Assembly: GCA_007131125.1 (NCBI GenBank)
Contig: SLRE01000122.1
Span: 1 to 12,847 of the forward strand
From: Bacteroidales bacterium
Lineage (GTDB): Bacteria > Bacteroidota > Bacteroidia > Bacteroidales > UBA7960
Reading direction: 5' to 3'
Length of the DNA stretch: 12,847 bases
Shown one piece after another: positions 1 to 6,805 of the stretch. The notes beneath the pieces are model-generated. The model did no database searches. It was not told the DNA's origin and was given only the letters and a program-made list of their open reading frames with translations. How positions within the stretch are numbered: position 1 is the first letter of the stretch; each line of letters opens with the position of its first letter. The position numbers and the translations under genes were made by a program.

Positions 1-77
1 AGGTGGGACTAAAACTACGACGCCTACGCTCATAAAGAGTTAGATTAAATTGATCACGCTTTGCCATTTCTAGGTAA

Positions 78-93
78 TTTTATGGCCATAAAA
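78..93. promoter_or_regulatory. Perfect 16-bp palindrome upstream of cinA
   Basis: TTTTATGGCCATAAAA reads the same on both strands, with its centre between bases 85 and 86. There is no loop, so it looks more like a site for a symmetric dimeric DNA-binding protein than a transcription terminator. It lies about 160 bp before the cinA start. No clear Bacteroidota promoter was found next to it, so an operator role is inference from symmetry alone. Confidence 0.35.
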
Positions 94-149
94 CGGTCAA
101 CATATTTCAGGCATTGACAGGATAGAAGGTAGCAGATAGAGGTTAACTC

Positions 150-184
150 TACCATCTACCATCTACCATCTACCATCTACCATC
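150..184. repeat. Five tandem copies of TACCATC
   Basis: Five uninterrupted copies of the 7-bp unit TACCATC fill this stretch, 67 bp before the cinA start codon. Just before them, TAGAG (137-141) and CTCTA (147-151) can form a short 5-bp hairpin that overlaps the first repeat. The unit is not a multiple of three, but it lies outside any supported gene, so a change in copy number would alter spacing rather than reading frame. The rest of 1-251 shows no gene that I can support. Confidence 0.9.
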
Positions 185-251
185 CAGCTTCTGCTCTCAA
201 CCCAAAACCTAAAAGGAGTTTTCAAAGCATAGAAAATCAAATAATATACAC

Positions 252-1490
252 ATGAACGCAGAAATAATCAGTATAGGAGAAGAGTTGCTTATCGGGCAAA
301 CCATAAATTCGAATGCAGCTTTTATTTCCAAACTTTTAAACAATGCAGGAGTTTCTGTTCGTCAGGTTACCACCATTGCAGATGATGAAGACGAGATTTT
401 GCGTGCTTTAAAGGATTCGGCAGGAAGGTCAAACCTGGTTTTGATAACCGGGGGACTGGGCCCCACAAGGGATGATGTTACCAAAAAAGCCTTATGCCGT
501 TTTTTTGATTGTGCACTCAAAACCGACGAGGCGGTTTTATCAGATATCATTAAGTTTTTCAAGAAGCGGGGAATAGAGATCAATGAGCTGAACCGGCAAC
601 AGGCCCTTGTTCCGGAATGTGCCAGGGTGATCCGCAATCCCAACGGCACTGCACCGGGCTTGCATTTTGAAAACAAAGGAAAAGAATTTTTTGCCATGCC
701 TGGGGTTCCTTTCGAAATGAAAGCCATGATGAATGATTCCATTTTACCCATCATAAAAAAACTAATACCCGACCCCATCCTGATCATCCATAAAACCACC
801 CTTACCCAGGGCATTGGGGAATCTTTTCTTGCCAGCCTTATTGCAGAGTGGGAAAACCAGCTTCCTGACTTTATTCAGCTTGCTTACCTTCCATCGCCGG
901 GTATTGTAAGGTTGCGCCTTACGGCCAGGGGAAAAAATGAAAGATTATTAATGGAGGCCATTGACAAAGAAATTAAAAAGCTGAAAAAAATAATTCCTGA
1001 ACACATCTGGGGCTATGATGGGGACACATTGGAAGGTCTTTTGGGCACATACCTCAAAAAAAGAGGCGAAACCCTTTGCACGGCAGAAAGCTGCACGGGA
1101 GGCTATATTGCACACCGCATTACCAGCATTAGCGGAAGTTCTGAATGGTTTAAAGGTTCTGTAGTGGCCTATTCCAACGAAATCAAACAATCTTTTCTCA
1201 ATATTGACAAAACCCTGCTTGAAAAACATGGGGCGGTAAGCCGGCAAGCCGTGGAAGCCATGGCGGTGAATGCACGTTTAAAAATGGGGGCTGACTGGAG
1301 TATTGCCGTCAGTGGCATTGCAGGCCCGGCGGGAGGAACCCCTGAAAAACCTGTTGGCACGGTTTGGATTGCAGTAGCCGGGAAAGGCAGCATAAAAAGC
1401 CGGAAGTTTATGTTTGGAGACAACCGCGAACGAAACATCATCCGTTCGGGAGTGGCTGCCATGGGAATGTTAACGGCTTTACTCCAATAA
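252..1490 (+). CDS. cinA: CinA family nicotinamide mononucleotide deamidase
   Basis: This is a 412-residue two-domain CinA protein of normal full length. The N-terminal half (about residues 1-170) is the molybdopterin-binding-like COG1058 domain. It opens with the IISIGEELL segment typical of the family and carries ITGGLGPTRDDVT at residues 65-77. The C-terminal half (about 258-412) is the PncC-type amidase domain, with TAESCTGG at 277-284 and SGIAGPAGGTPEKPVGTVW at 354-372. In the family the amidase converts nicotinamide mononucleotide to nicotinate mononucleotide plus ammonia, recycling pyridine nucleotides in the cytoplasm. The N-terminal domain has been linked to ADP-ribose pyrophosphatase activity. 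The historic competence/damage-inducible name does not imply a competence role here. The ATG at 252 puts the conserved N-terminus at residue 4. No close Shine-Dalgarno is present: the AGGAG near 214 is too distant. The gene converges with the repeat-protein gene. Confidence 0.97.
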   Translation: MNAEIISIGEELLIGQTINSNAAFISKLLNNAGVSVRQVTTIADDEDEILRALKDSAGRSNLVLITGGLGPTRDDVTKKALCRFFDCALKTDEAVLSDIIKFFKKRGIEINELNRQQALVPECARVIRNPNGTAPGLHFENKGKEFFAMPGVPFEMKAMMNDSILPIIKKLIPDPILIIHKTTLTQGIGESFLASLIAEWENQLPDFIQLAYLPSPGIVRLRLTARGKNERLLMEAIDKEIKKLKKIIPEHIWGYDGDTLEGLLGTYLKKRGETLCTAESCTGGYIAHRITSISGSSEWFKGSVVAYSNEIKQSFLNIDKTLLEKHGAVSRQAVEAMAVNARLKMGADWSIAVSGIAGPAGGTPEKPVGTVWIAVAGKGSIKSRKFMFGDNRERNIIRSGVAAMGMLTALLQ

Positions 1491-1516
1491 AAAAGGGGAA
1501 GCCCGAAGGCTTCCCC
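1489..1516 (-). terminator. Rho-independent terminator of the DUF4397 repeat gene
   Basis: A perfect 9-bp stem pairs GGGGAAGCC (1495-1503) with GGCTTCCCC (1508-1516). Read on the minus strand, the loop is TTCG and the stem is followed by six T (complement of A 1489-1494), which is a textbook intrinsic terminator. It lies about 30 bp past the stop codon of the repeat-protein gene. On the plus strand no T-tract follows the stem, so it should act poorly for cinA. The T-tract overlaps the last two bases of the cinA stop codon. Confidence 0.92.
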
Positions 1517-1545
1517 CTGTTCAAAGTGCTATAACAAAACCTGTT

Positions 1546-4500
1546 TTACCTTGTAATCTGTACCCTTTGGGTAGTAGATCCATTGGCAGTGAGCACCTGA
1601 ACGAAGTATATTCCCATTTCGTATCCACCCACATTCAACTGATACTGGTTGCTGTTCAGTGAAGTGGAGTATACAACCTTACCCAGCATATTGATAACAC
1701 GCAATTCGCGCATTTCTTCGCTGGATGTAATGTTCAGCACATCCCTGGCAGGGTTGGGAAACAAAAGCATGTCAATATCCTGACTCAGGTCTTGAACCGA
1801 GGTAGGATCATACAAAGGAAGTTCCACCAGATCGCCACCTGCAGCCAGTGCTACGAAAAGTCCGAAGGCTGGGCCATCGCTGTTGTTTTCAGGAGTAAGG
1901 AAACCGGAAGCTACAATAACAAGGGCTTCACCATCCAGTTCAAGAGTCGCCAGAGGTGCCTGATAGGCAGCAACGGTTGTTTCTCCGCTGGCATCACGTA
2001 CCTCAAGGATGTAATCATCAGTACCCAGCTCGAGGTATCCTGCAAAGTCACCAAAGGCAAAGTCACTGATGATCTCTCCTGCTCCAACACCGGTTTCCCA
2101 TACACTTACAGTCGGGGCATCGGTGGAACCATGGAAGGCCAGTACATCGGTATTGCCGGGATCAGTAGCTTCTTCACGGCCCATGGGGTATACAAACAAT
2201 CCGAAGGGCTCAACGGGATCGTAACCGGTATCGCTTACATTACCTGCAGCAACCACCACATAGGTTTCGTCTGCATCAAAGTTTACGGTAATGGGGCCAA
2301 CACCGTTGTCAATTCCGGCTCCTGCAGGGGCAATCACCAGGTCGAGGTCAACACCGGCAGGAACATCCATAAAAGGAGTAGCCTGGCGAAAGCCAACATT
2401 TTCAAGGAAAAGATCGCCGTTCACGAAAATGTCTACTTCCTCAACCAGTGCATCGGCCGAGTTGTGGATGATCTGCAAACGGGCAAAATCATCTTCCTCT
2501 TCAACCAAAGGAAGTTCAATCAGGTCGCCACCTGAAGCCAGGGCTACAAACAGTCCAAATGCAGGACCATCGCTGTTGTTTTCAGGAGCAAGGAAGCCTG
2601 AAGCAACAACAACAAGGGCTTCACCATCCAGTTCGAGGGAAGCAAGCGGTGCCTGATAAGCAGCAACGGTTGTTTCTCCGCTGGCATCACGTACCTCAAG
2701 AATGTAATCTGCAGTACCCAGCTCGAGGTATCCTGCAAAATCACCAAACGAAAAGTCGCTGATGATCTCTCCTGCTCCAACACCTGTTTCCCATACACTT
2801 ACAGTCGGGGCATCTGTGGAGCCATGGAAGGCCAACACATCGGTATTATCAGGATCGGTAGCTTCTTCACGGCCCATGGGATATACAAACAAGGCGAAAG
2901 GCTCAACGGGATCGTAACCGGTATCGCTTACATTACCTGCAGCAACCACTACATAGGTTTCATCTGCATCGAAGTTTACGGTAATGGGGCCAACACCGTT
3001 GTCAATACCTGCACCTGCAGGGGCTACAACCAGGTCAAGGTCAACACCGGCAGGAACATCCATAAAAGGAGTAGCCTGGCGGAAGCCAACATCTTCCAGG
3101 AAAAGATCGCCATTCACAAAAATATCTACCTCATCAACCAAAGCATCGGCTGAGTTGTGAATGATCTGAACACGGGCAAACTCATCCTCTTCTACAACCG
3201 GGGTAAGTTCAATCATCTCTCCTCCTGAGGGCAGAGCTACCCAAAGTCCGAATGCAGGGCCATCGCTGTTGTCAGCAGGATTCAGGAATCCTGAAGCAAC
3301 AGCAACCAGAGCTGCACCTTGCAGATCCAGTCCCTCAAGCGGCATTTCAAAAGCTGCAACGGTGGTTTCACCGGAAGCATCGCGAATTTCCACGATATAG
3401 TCATCAGTGATCAGCTCGAGATATCCGGCAAATTCTCCGAATGAAAGATCACCAATGATCTCATCTTCTACCACTGCAGTTTCCCAAACGCTAACGGTCG
3501 GGGCATCGGTGGACCCATGGAAAGCAAGAAGGTCTGTATTGTCAGGATTGGAAGCTTCCTCGCGGCCCATATCGTAAACAAATAGTCCGAAAGGAACAAC
3601 AGGCTCATACCCGCTGTCGCTTACATTACCAGCAGCCACTACCACATAGGTTTCGCCTGCATCAAAGTTAACGGTAATAGGACCAACCCCATTATCAATA
3701 CCAGCACCTGCAGGAGCTACAACCAGGTCGAGGTCAACACCGGCAGGAACATCCATGAAAGGAGTAGCCTGGCGGAAACCTACCTCTTCCAGGAAAAGGT
3801 CGCCATTTACAAAAATGTCTACTTCTTCAACCAAAGCATCAGCTGAGTTGTGGATGATTTGAACACGGGCCATTTCAGGGCCAACATTCACCTCAATATT
3901 ATCCACCAGCCAGTACCATGCCCATGATCCACCGTCGTTGTATTCAAAACGAACATACAGGGAGTCATTGGAAGTGAAACCATCCAGTACAATCATTTCG
4001 CTCACCGGGGTCACATCAAAAGGTCCGGAAAATCCTGCTGATTCTCCCTGGCTTGAAGTATAGGAAGCAACAGTTTCCCAGGTTTCTCCGTCATTACTTA
4101 CCAATACGTTGGCAACTGAACTTCCAAGATGGCGGTAATGGTGGTCAAAGCTCAGGGTAAGGGTTCCGCCTGTATAATTTGCAAGGTCAATGATGGGGGC
4201 CTGTAAAATCGACCATACGTCATTGCCTGAGCCGGCATCATCGGAGTCAATATTTGCAAAGCTGCCTTCCATGGGCAATCCCACGTTAAAGTTATCATTG
4301 TCATCAATCAGCCATACAAAGCCGTCTCCTGAGCCATCAATAATTATCCAGTTGCTATAAGTATCGGTATCTTCAAAATCCTCAAAGAATGGAAAGTCAA
4401 CCACCACCGGGTCAGGAGTTTCTTCTATCAAAGGAAGTTCAACCAGGTCACCTCCTGAAGCCAGTGCAACAAAAAGTCCAAATGCAGGACCATCGCTGTT

Positions 4501-6564
4501 GTCAGCGGGATTAAGGAAACCGGAAGCAACCACTACCAGTGCTTCTCCGTCCAGTTCAAGAGTGGAAAGGGGTGCAGCATAGGCTGCCACAGTGTTTTCA
4601 CCTGAGGCATCGCGCACTTCCAGAATATAATCTGCAGTACCCAGTTCAAGGTAACCGGCAAAATCACCAAAGGAAAAGTCGCTGATGATCTCTCCTGCTC
4701 CAACACCGGTTTCCCATACACTTACAGTCGGGGCATCGGTGGAACCATGGAAGGCCAATACATCGGTATTGTCAGGATCAGTTGCCTCTTCACGGCCCAT
4801 GTCATATACGTACAAGGCGAAAGGCTCAACCGGATCGTAACCGGTATCGCTTACATTACCGGCAGCAACCACAACATAGGTTTCGTCTGCATCGAAGTTT
4901 ACGGTAATGGGGCCAACACCGTTGTCAATGCCGGCACCGGCAGGGGCAACCACCAGGTCGAGGTCAACACCGGCAGGAACATCCATAAAAGGAGTAGCCT
5001 GGCGGAAGCCAACTTCTTCAAGGAAAAGATCGCCATTCACGAAAATATCTACTTCATCAACCAAAGCATCGGCTGAGTTGTGAATGATCTGAACGCGGGC
5101 AAAATCATCCTCTTCTTCAACCAAAGGAAGTTCAACCAGGTCACCACCTGATGCCAGTGCAACATAGAGTCCAAATGCAGGACCATCGCTGTTGTCAGCC
5201 GGGTTAAGGAAACCGGAAGCAACCACTATCAGTGCTTCTCCGTCCAGTTCAAGGGTGGAAAGGGGTGCAGCGTAGGCTGCCACAGTGTTTTCACCTGAGG
5301 CATCGCGCACTTCCAGAATATAATCTGCGGTGCCCAGTTCAAGGTAACCGGCAAAGTCACCAAAAGAAAAGTCGCTGATGATCTCTCCTGCTCCAACACC
5401 GGTTTCCCATACACTTACAGTCGGGGCATCGGTGGAACCATGGAAGGCCAGTACATCGGTATTGTCAGGATCGGTAGCCTCTTCACGGCCCATGTCATAT
5501 ACATACAAGGCAAAAGGCTCAACGGGATCGTAACCGGTATCGCTTACATTACCGGCAGCAACCACAACATAGGTTTCGTCTGCATCGAAGTTTACGGTAA
5601 TGGGGCCAACACCGTTGTCAATACCGGCACCGGCAGGAGCAATCACCAGGTCGAGATCAACACCGGCAGGAACATCCATGAAAGGAGTCGCCTGGCGGAA
5701 GCCGACATCTTCCAGGAAAAGATCGCCGTTCACAAAAATATCTACCTCATCAACCAAAGCATCGGCTGAGTTGTGAATGATCTGCACACGGGCAAACTCA
5801 TCCTCTTCTTCAATTAAAGGAAGTTCAACCAGGTCACCTCCTGAAGCCAGTGCAACAAAGAGTCCAAATGCAGGGCCATCGCTGTTGTCAACAGGATTAA
5901 GGAAACCGGAAGCAACCACTACCAGTGCTTCTCCATCAAGATCAAGGGTGGAAAGGGGTGCAGCATAAGAAGCAACCGTCACATCACCAGCTGCATTGCG
6001 CACATCGAGTACATAGTCCATGGTAGCCAGCTCAAGATAACCTGCAAAATCACCATAGGAAAAATCCCCGATAATTTCACCATTTACAACGGAGGTTTCC
6101 CATACACTTACGGTCGGAGCATCGGTGGAACCGTGGAAAACCAGCACATCTGTTTCATCGGGTTCACTGGCCTGCTCCCTTCCCATGGGATAAACATCAA
6201 GGGAAAAGGCGGGAGCCGGATCATAACCACTTGGAGAAATAATCCCATTGGCAATGGCAATGTAGGTTTCATCAGCGGTGAGGTTCACCGTGATGGGGCC
6301 AACCCCGTTATCAATTCCTGCACCGGCAGGAGCTACCACGATGTCCAGATCTGTACCGGCAGGAACATCAAGGAAAGGAGTGGCTTCACGAAAAGAGAAA
6401 TCGGTTTCAAATGCCGCGCCATTAACAAAAATATCTACTTCGTCAACGAGAGCATCTGCCGAATTGTGGATGATCTGGAGCCTGGCGGTTTGTGCAAACA
6501 AACTGCCGCTCATAAATATAAAGATCAATCCAAACAGCATTAATTTAAGGTTTGATTTTTTCAT
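1546..6564 (-). CDS. Secreted DUF4397 repeat protein with T9SS sorting tail
   Basis: This 1672-residue protein starts with a signal peptide (residues 1-24: KK, hydrophobic core, then LFA before Q25). Six DUF4397-type units follow, starting at residues 27, 258, 489, 899, 1130 and 1361. A jelly-roll-like domain (about 720-898) separates units 3 and 4. The C-terminal segment (about 1590-1672) is a type A T9SS sorting domain with LFPNPARDVLNI and GIYFVQV. The product should cross the inner membrane by Sec, leave through the type IX system, and be anchored at the surface or released. DUF4397 has no established function. The IIHNSADA, VDIFVNG, TPFMDVPAG and AFHGSTDAPTVSVWE segments recur in nearly every unit. 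The mature chain has no cysteine, one lysine (K1629) and a large excess of Asp and Glu. A role as a long extracellular stalk, adhesin or cation-binding surface protein is inference. It is a single-gene unit with its own terminator; the 5' side is divergent from fbp. Confidence 0.93.
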   Translation of the reverse strand: MKKSNLKLMLFGLIFIFMSGSLFAQTARLQIIHNSADALVDEVDIFVNGAAFETDFSFREATPFLDVPAGTDLDIVVAPAGAGIDNGVGPITVNLTADETYIAIANGIISPSGYDPAPAFSLDVYPMGREQASEPDETDVLVFHGSTDAPTVSVWETSVVNGEIIGDFSYGDFAGYLELATMDYVLDVRNAAGDVTVASYAAPLSTLDLDGEALVVVASGFLNPVDNSDGPAFGLFVALASGGDLVELPLIEEEDEFARVQIIHNSADALVDEVDIFVNGDLFLEDVGFRQATPFMDVPAGVDLDLVIAPAGAGIDNGVGPITVNFDADETYVVVAAGNVSDTGYDPVEPFALYVYDMGREEATDPDNTDVLAFHGSTDAPTVSVWETGVGAGEIISDFSFGDFAGYLELGTADYILEVRDASGENTVAAYAAPLSTLELDGEALIVVASGFLNPADNSDGPAFGLYVALASGGDLVELPLVEEEDDFARVQIIHNSADALVDEVDIFVNGDLFLEEVGFRQATPFMDVPAGVDLDLVVAPAGAGIDNGVGPITVNFDADETYVVVAAGNVSDTGYDPVEPFALYVYDMGREEATDPDNTDVLAFHGSTDAPTVSVWETGVGAGEIISDFSFGDFAGYLELGTADYILEVRDASGENTVAAYAAPLSTLELDGEALVVVASGFLNPADNSDGPAFGLFVALASGGDLVELPLIEETPDPVVVDFPFFEDFEDTDTYSNWIIIDGSGDGFVWLIDDNDNFNVGLPMEGSFANIDSDDAGSGNDVWSILQAPIIDLANYTGGTLTLSFDHHYRHLGSSVANVLVSNDGETWETVASYTSSQGESAGFSGPFDVTPVSEMIVLDGFTSNDSLYVRFEYNDGGSWAWYWLVDNIEVNVGPEMARVQIIHNSADALVEEVDIFVNGDLFLEEVGFRQATPFMDVPAGVDLDLVVAPAGAGIDNGVGPITVNFDAGETYVVVAAGNVSDSGYEPVVPFGLFVYDMGREEASNPDNTDLLAFHGSTDAPTVSVWETAVVEDEIIGDLSFGEFAGYLELITDDYIVEIRDASGETTVAAFEMPLEGLDLQGAALVAVASGFLNPADNSDGPAFGLWVALPSGGEMIELTPVVEEDEFARVQIIHNSADALVDEVDIFVNGDLFLEDVGFRQATPFMDVPAGVDLDLVVAPAGAGIDNGVGPITVNFDADETYVVVAAGNVSDTGYDPVEPFALFVYPMGREEATDPDNTDVLAFHGSTDAPTVSVWETGVGAGEIISDFSFGDFAGYLELGTADYILEVRDASGETTVAAYQAPLASLELDGEALVVVASGFLAPENNSDGPAFGLFVALASGGDLIELPLVEEEDDFARLQIIHNSADALVEEVDIFVNGDLFLENVGFRQATPFMDVPAGVDLDLVIAPAGAGIDNGVGPITVNFDADETYVVVAAGNVSDTGYDPVEPFGLFVYPMGREEATDPGNTDVLAFHGSTDAPTVSVWETGVGAGEIISDFAFGDFAGYLELGTDDYILEVRDASGETTVAAYQAPLATLELDGEALVIVASGFLTPENNSDGPAFGLFVALAAGGDLVELPLYDPTSVQDLSQDIDMLLFPNPARDVLNITSSEEMRELRVINMLGKVVYSTSLNSNQYQLNVGGYEMGIYFVQVLTANGSTTQRVQITR
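1549..1812 (-). other. Encoded T9SS type A sorting domain
   Basis: Residues 1585-1672 carry the usual type A signals: a PNPA motif after a short linker, a LRVINMLGKVVYS strand segment, GIYFVQV, and a basic TQRVQITR terminus. In known T9SS cargo this domain is recognised at the outer membrane and usually removed by the sortase PorU, which links the cargo to lipopolysaccharide. It contains the only lysine of the mature chain, K1629. If cleavage occurs, the surface-displayed product would have no lysine at all. Confidence 0.9.
1813..3870 (-). repeat. DUF4397 units 4, 5 and 6
   Basis: Three direct repeats of 693 bp encode units 4 (3178-3870), 5 (2485-3177) and 6 (1813-2484, which loses its linker where the sorting domain begins). 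Units 5 and 6 differ at about 13 of 224 residues by eye. Unit 4 is a mosaic: its first half is close to unit 3, while its second half is the most divergent of the C-terminal block. Acidic linkers such as LVEEEDDF join the units. The 693-bp spacing is divisible by three, so gain or loss of a whole unit would keep the reading frame. Confidence 0.95.
2066..2155 (-). repeat. 90-bp exact repeat, copy in unit 6
   Basis: This stretch is identical base for base to 5375-5464 in unit 2, which lies 3309 bp away, the exact inter-unit phase. It encodes the IIS segment to the start of the NTD segment across AFHGSTDAPTVSVWETGVGAGE. A largely shared 85-bp exact match joins units 2 and 3. Identity including third codon positions points to recent duplication or gene conversion rather than protein-level constraint alone. 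Confidence 0.9.
3871..4407 (-). other. Encoded jelly-roll-like domain inserted between repeat units 3 and 4
   Basis: Residues 720-898 are unrelated to the repeats. They begin FPFFEDFEDTDTYSNWIIID, contain ANIDSDDAGSGNDVWSILQAPIIDLA, then a LTLSFDHHYRH strand and a NVLVSNDGETWETV segment, and end with WAWYWLVDNIEV. This order matches the choice-of-anchor-J or MAM-like beta-sandwich domains common in secreted Bacteroidota proteins. Such domains often bind glycans or mediate adhesion, but no ligand can be read from the sequence. The block fits between two intact units. Confidence 0.7.
4408..6486 (-). repeat. DUF4397 units 1, 2 and 3
   Basis: Three direct repeats of exactly 693 bp encode unit 1 (5794-6486), unit 2 (5101-5793) and unit 3 (4408-5100). 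Units 2 and 3 differ at only four residues over about 223, by hand comparison, and share an 85-bp exact DNA match around AFHGSTDAPTVSVWE. Unit 1 is clearly more diverged, as expected for the edge unit of an array. Within each unit the first half (IIHNSADA to VVVAAGN) and second half (AFHGSTDA to VVVASGF) resemble each other. Confidence 0.95.
5375..5464 (-). repeat. 90-bp exact repeat, copy in unit 2
   Basis: This is the partner of 2066-2155. The match ends where unit 2 reads gtcagg and unit 6 reads gccggg on the plus strand. Confidence 0.9.
6493..6564 (-). other. Encoded Sec signal peptide of the repeat protein
   Basis: Residues 1-24 show a short basic n-region (K2, K3, K7), a hydrophobic core rich in Leu, Ile and Phe, and a polar end SGSLFA before Q25. 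The FAQ ending is common at Bacteroidota signal peptidase I sites. No lipobox cysteine is present, so the protein is not a lipoprotein. Confidence 0.92.
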
Positions 6565-6621
6565 TTTTAAACAGATTTTGTTATCGATTAAGTTAATTAT
6601 GGAAATACAACCATCTTTAAA

Positions 6622-6670
6622 GGTTTTTGTTTAATGGTTTTTGGTTTTTATTAAACATTTTTTGGTTTTT
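6622..6670. repeat. Heptad-phased GGTTTTT repeats
   Basis: GGTTTTT occurs at 6622, 6636, 6643 and 6664, so successive starts are 14, 7 and 21 bp apart, all multiples of seven. The intervening heptads include GTTTAAT (6629-6635) and ATTAAAC (6650-6656), which are exact reverse complements. The array lies 58-106 bp upstream of the repeat-protein start codon, in its likely promoter or 5' leader. Confidence 0.7.
6629..6656. promoter_or_regulatory. Inverted repeat GTTTAAT-N14-ATTAAAC
   Basis: Seven-base arms at 6629-6635 and 6650-6656 are perfect reverse complements around a spacer made of two GGTTTTT units. It could be an operator for a dimeric regulator of the repeat-protein gene, or a weak RNA hairpin in its leader. 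The AT-rich background makes chance a serious alternative. Confidence 0.35.
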
Positions 6671-6756
6671 AATCTTTTTAATGATTTTATATTAGGGCTT
6701 TTTTTCTTATTTTATTGTTTTACAGATATTTTACTGATTATCCAAAGAAAAAATAT

Positions 6757-6783
6757 GTTTAATTTTTTTCAAAAAATTTAAAC
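6757..6783. promoter_or_regulatory. Inverted repeat GTTTAA-N15-TTAAAC
   Basis: The arms at 6757-6762 and 6778-6783 are exact reverse complements. The pairing continues inward as T-tract against A-tract with a one-base bulge. Start-to-start arm distance is 21 bp, against 22 bp in the similar element at 6629-6656. It sits just upstream of the candidate -7 box at 6798. It could be a second operator copy or an AT-rich cruciform. Confidence 0.35.
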
Positions 6784-6797
6784 AAAAAATTAATAAT

Positions 6798-6805
6798 TAA
6801 ATTTG
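6798..6805 (+). promoter_or_regulatory. Candidate distal -7 box for fbp
   Basis: TAAATTTG matches the Bacteroidota TAnnTTTG consensus exactly. The upstream -33 position has only TTTA (6777-6780) at 17 bp, so the promoter is incomplete. Transcription from here would leave a leader of about 120 nt before fbp. Confidence 0.35.

Noticed and set aside
2..43. Open frame ending in TAG at 41-43, possibly the 3' end of a gene starting before the window
   Set aside because: Only 13 codons are visible (ending PTLIKS) and another frame also stops nearby at 33-35, so neither can be preferred or identified.
75..82. TAATTTTA as a -7 box for cinA
   Set aside because: It lacks the final G of TAnnTTTG, the nearest TTG is 22 bp upstream, and it overlaps the palindrome; not good enough to call a promoter.
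212..217. AGGAG as the cinA ribosome binding site
   Set aside because: It is more than 30 bp from the ATG at 252, too far for Shine-Dalgarno pairing.
1792..5769. Recurring plus-strand ORFs of about 109 residues (starting 2824, 4747, 5440, with relatives at 1792 and 6133) that look like a protein family
   Set aside because: They are antisense shadows of the 693-bp repeats: their similarity follows from the repeated DNA, and the minus-strand frame has a signal peptide, recognisable domains and a sorting tail.
1813..6486. Long direct repeats as a CRISPR array or mobile element
   Set aside because: The repeats are coding, contiguous, in one reading frame and have no spacers, transposase or terminal inverted repeats.
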